Shown piece by piece: positions 4,406-5,652 of a stretch of DNA of 5,652 nucleotides. This stretch comes from Deltaproteobacteria bacterium RIFOXYD12_FULL_50_9 (GTDB lineage: Bacteria > Desulfobacterota > Desulfobulbia > Desulfobulbales > CALZHT01), in assembly GCA_001799225.1 (NCBI GenBank), contig MGTA01000127.1:7581-13232 (forward strand), in the 5' to 3' direction. Each line of letters opens with the position of its first letter. Position 1 is the stretch's first letter. The notes beneath the pieces were generated by a model. The model ran no database searches. It saw only the letters and a program-made list of their open reading frames with translations, and had not been told where the DNA came from. Position numbers and translations under genes: made by a program.

Positions 4406-5443
4406 ATGACCATACGGGAAGAAATTGAAGAGCGGGAAAGGGATTATCTGTCGCCCTTTGCCTGTTTGAGTTCCGCGAGTAAAGGTCGGGCCCGGGTTGA
4501 GGAGGAGTGTAACTTGCGGACCGTGTTTCAGCGGGATCGGGACCGGATCGTCTATTCCAAGGCCTTTCGAAGGCTCAAACACAAGACCCAGGTTTTCCTG
4601 ACACCATCCGGGGATCATTACCGAACCAGGCTGACCCACACACTTGAGGTCTCCGAGATTGCCCGGACCATTGGTCGGGCGATGCGGTTGAATGAGGATC
4701 TGGTTGAGGCAATTGCCTTGGGCCATGATCTGGGGCATACGCCGTTTGGTCATGCTGGCGAGTCCGTGTTGAATGAATTGACCCCTGGGGGGTTTACCCA
4801 CTACCGGCAGAGCTTGCGGGTTGTCGATGTTCTGGAGAACGGCGGGGTGGGGTTGAATCTCTCCTACGAGGTCCGGGATGGGATTGCCAAGCACTCCAAG
4901 GGGTATGGTGAAGTGCTGCCGGAGAACGGCCACGGCCTGCCGGAGACAGCTGAGGGTTGTGTCGTCCGCTATGCCGATATCATTGCCTATCTTAATCATG
5001 ATCTGGATGATGCCATCCGCAGCGGGGTGATCAAGGAGAGTGACGTGCCGGAAGAGTGTCATCGGATTTTGGGTAAAACCCACTCCGGTCGGATTCTGAC
5101 GATGATTCAAGGTGTTCTTTCGGGCAGCCAGCCTCGGGATGGCAGGATGGTCTTTGGTGTAACTTCGCAGATAGGCGGGGCAATGCAGGAGTTGCGGATT
5201 TTTTTGTTCCAGCAAGTATATCGTTCACCTCAGGTCCATGGCGAATTTGTTAAGTCCGCCAAGATTCTCCGGGAGTTGTACGTCTATTTTCTGGAGCACC
5301 GGGATGTTCTCGAAAAAGAGATGGGGGATTTTGCTACCAGCGCCTCGCTTGAAAGACGCGTATGCGATTTTATTGCCAGCATGACCGATCGGTATGCTCA
5401 GAATATCTACCAGCGTATCTTCATGCCTTCCTCCCTGGTGTGA
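4406..5443 (+). CDS. dgt: dGTPase-like HD-domain triphosphohydrolase
   Basis: The 345-residue protein is a complete member of the Dgt family (type 2, dGTPase-like), which hydrolyses dNTPs, classically dGTP to deoxyguanosine and triphosphate, in the cytoplasm. The family's N-terminal signature 'FQRDRDRIVYSKAFRRLKHKTQV' spans residues 41-63. The HD metal site is intact: His78 in 'TRLTHTLEV', His107-Asp108 in 'ALGHDLGHTPFGH', and Asp191 in 'RYADIIAYLNHDLDDAI'. The C-terminus 'CDFIASMTDRYA' is also typical. Length is normal. The ATG at 4406 is the only possible start (in-frame stop at 4385-4387) and matches the family start, yet no clear Shine-Dalgarno precedes it, so translation may be weak or leader-dependent. 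It stands alone on its strand after the accessory patch and is probably transcribed from repeat copy B or the 63-bp leader. The substrate could differ from dGTP. Confidence 0.93.
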   Translation: MTIREEIEERERDYLSPFACLSSASKGRARVEEECNLRTVFQRDRDRIVYSKAFRRLKHKTQVFLTPSGDHYRTRLTHTLEVSEIARTIGRAMRLNEDLVEAIALGHDLGHTPFGHAGESVLNELTPGGFTHYRQSLRVVDVLENGGVGLNLSYEVRDGIAKHSKGYGEVLPENGHGLPETAEGCVVRYADIIAYLNHDLDDAIRSGVIKESDVPEECHRILGKTHSGRILTMIQGVLSGSQPRDGRMVFGVTSQIGGAMQELRIFLFQQVYRSPQVHGEFVKSAKILRELYVYFLEHRDVLEKEMGDFATSASLERRVCDFIASMTDRYAQNIYQRIFMPSSLV

Positions 5444-5450
5444 GTTTTTT

Positions 5451-5506
5451 GTAGGGGCGCGGTCCTTGCGCCCAGGCTTTTTGGGGCAGGAAGACCCTGA
5501 CCCTAC
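5451..5506. repeat. GTAGGG...CCCTAC hairpin element downstream of dgt
   Basis: The element is bounded by inverted GTAGGG (5451-5456) and CCCTAC (5501-5506). Inside, GGGCGC (5455-5460) and GCGCCC (5468-5473) form a hairpin with a 7-base loop, followed by AGGCTTTTT. It has the look of a dispersed intergenic repeat (small MITE or REP-like) of the 'GTAGGGGC' kind seen in many bacterial genomes. The inner hairpin plus T5 may also end dgt transcription. Confidence 0.6.
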
Positions 5507-5551
5507 CGGTCTTTTAATTATTATTGAGGCCCTAATTTTTTTATAAAGAAG

Positions 5552-5557
5552 AAGGAG
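5552..5557 (+). promoter_or_regulatory. Ribosome binding site AAGGAG
   Basis: AAGGAG lies 8 nt before the ATG at 5566 and is the best Shine-Dalgarno in the window. It supports a real gene starting there even though only 29 codons are visible. Confidence 0.75.
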
Positions 5558-5565
5558 TACACAGC

Positions 5566-5652
5566 ATGACTGAAGAGCAAAATAACTTTATTCCCTATGA
5601 GATGGCCTTGCAGATTGTTGGCAATGTTATTGAGGAAGAGCACCTCCGCGAT
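5566..5652 (+). CDS. Unrecognised protein, 5' end only
   Basis: Twenty-nine codons are visible, starting MTEEQNNFIPYEMALQIV and ending EEEHLRD at the window edge, with no stop. A strong AAGGAG with 8-nt spacing supports the start. The acidic, soluble N-terminus has no signal peptide or membrane segment in the visible part, which points to a cytoplasmic protein. I do not recognise a family from this much. It is separated from dgt by 122 bp including a hairpin element, so it is probably transcribed independently. Confidence 0.7.
   Translation, partial: MTEEQNNFIPYEMALQIVGNVIEEEHLRD

Noticed and set aside
4298..5215. 305-codon minus-strand open frame
   Set aside because: It lies antisense over dgt, whose HD motifs are intact; it is a shadow with no family features.
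5542..5547. TATAAA as a -10 box for the last gene
   Set aside because: No -35 at usual spacing, and the predicted transcript start would fall on the ribosome binding site.

Overview
The window looks like a chromosomal segment of a Gram-negative bacterium. The coding style and the families present (MuiA/DUF4139, SprT-like plus DUF2786, Dgt type 2, DUF4160/DUF2442) would fit Desulfobacterota (the former Deltaproteobacteria), but this is an impression from family recognition and not a demonstrated placement.

Layout: (1) Positions 1-2265 hold two plus-strand genes, probably one transcription unit with an 18-nt gap: the 3' part of a DUF4139 (mucoidy inhibitor A-like) protein gene, then a complete gene for an SprT-like zinc-metalloprotease domain fused to DUF2786. 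(2) Positions 2266-4405 form an accessory patch of about 2.1 kb with a patchwork look. It holds a minus-strand HepT (DUF86) toxin C-terminal remnant, a low-complexity stretch with broken purine-rich minus-strand reading frames, a strong minus-strand intrinsic terminator, a plus-strand remnant of a small cysteine-rich zinc-finger protein, short dispersed-repeat-like elements, and one intact minus-strand operon of two small overlapping genes, DUF4160 and DUF2442. (3) Positions 4406-5443 encode a complete dGTPase-like HD-domain triphosphohydrolase. A hairpin-rich GTAGGG...CCCTAC element follows it. (4) At 5566 an unrecognised gene begins with a good ribosome binding site and runs off the window.

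The most informative structure is not a gene. About 90 bp near 2322-2411, just after the SprT/DUF2786 gene, is repeated in direct orientation at 4258-4342, just before dgt. Almost all the accessory material lies between the two copies. Inside, the hepT remnant and the zinc-finger remnant both break off at the same 14-bp sequence (2569-2582 and 3260-3273), in the same orientation. This suggests a dispersed mobile sequence (possibly REP/IS200-like) or a recombination hot spot. The intact DUF4160-DUF2442 pair overlaps by ATGA, and a neighbour is a toxin relic, so it is a plausible but unproven two-component module of toxin-antitoxin type. I see no CRISPR array, tRNA, rRNA or intact transposase.
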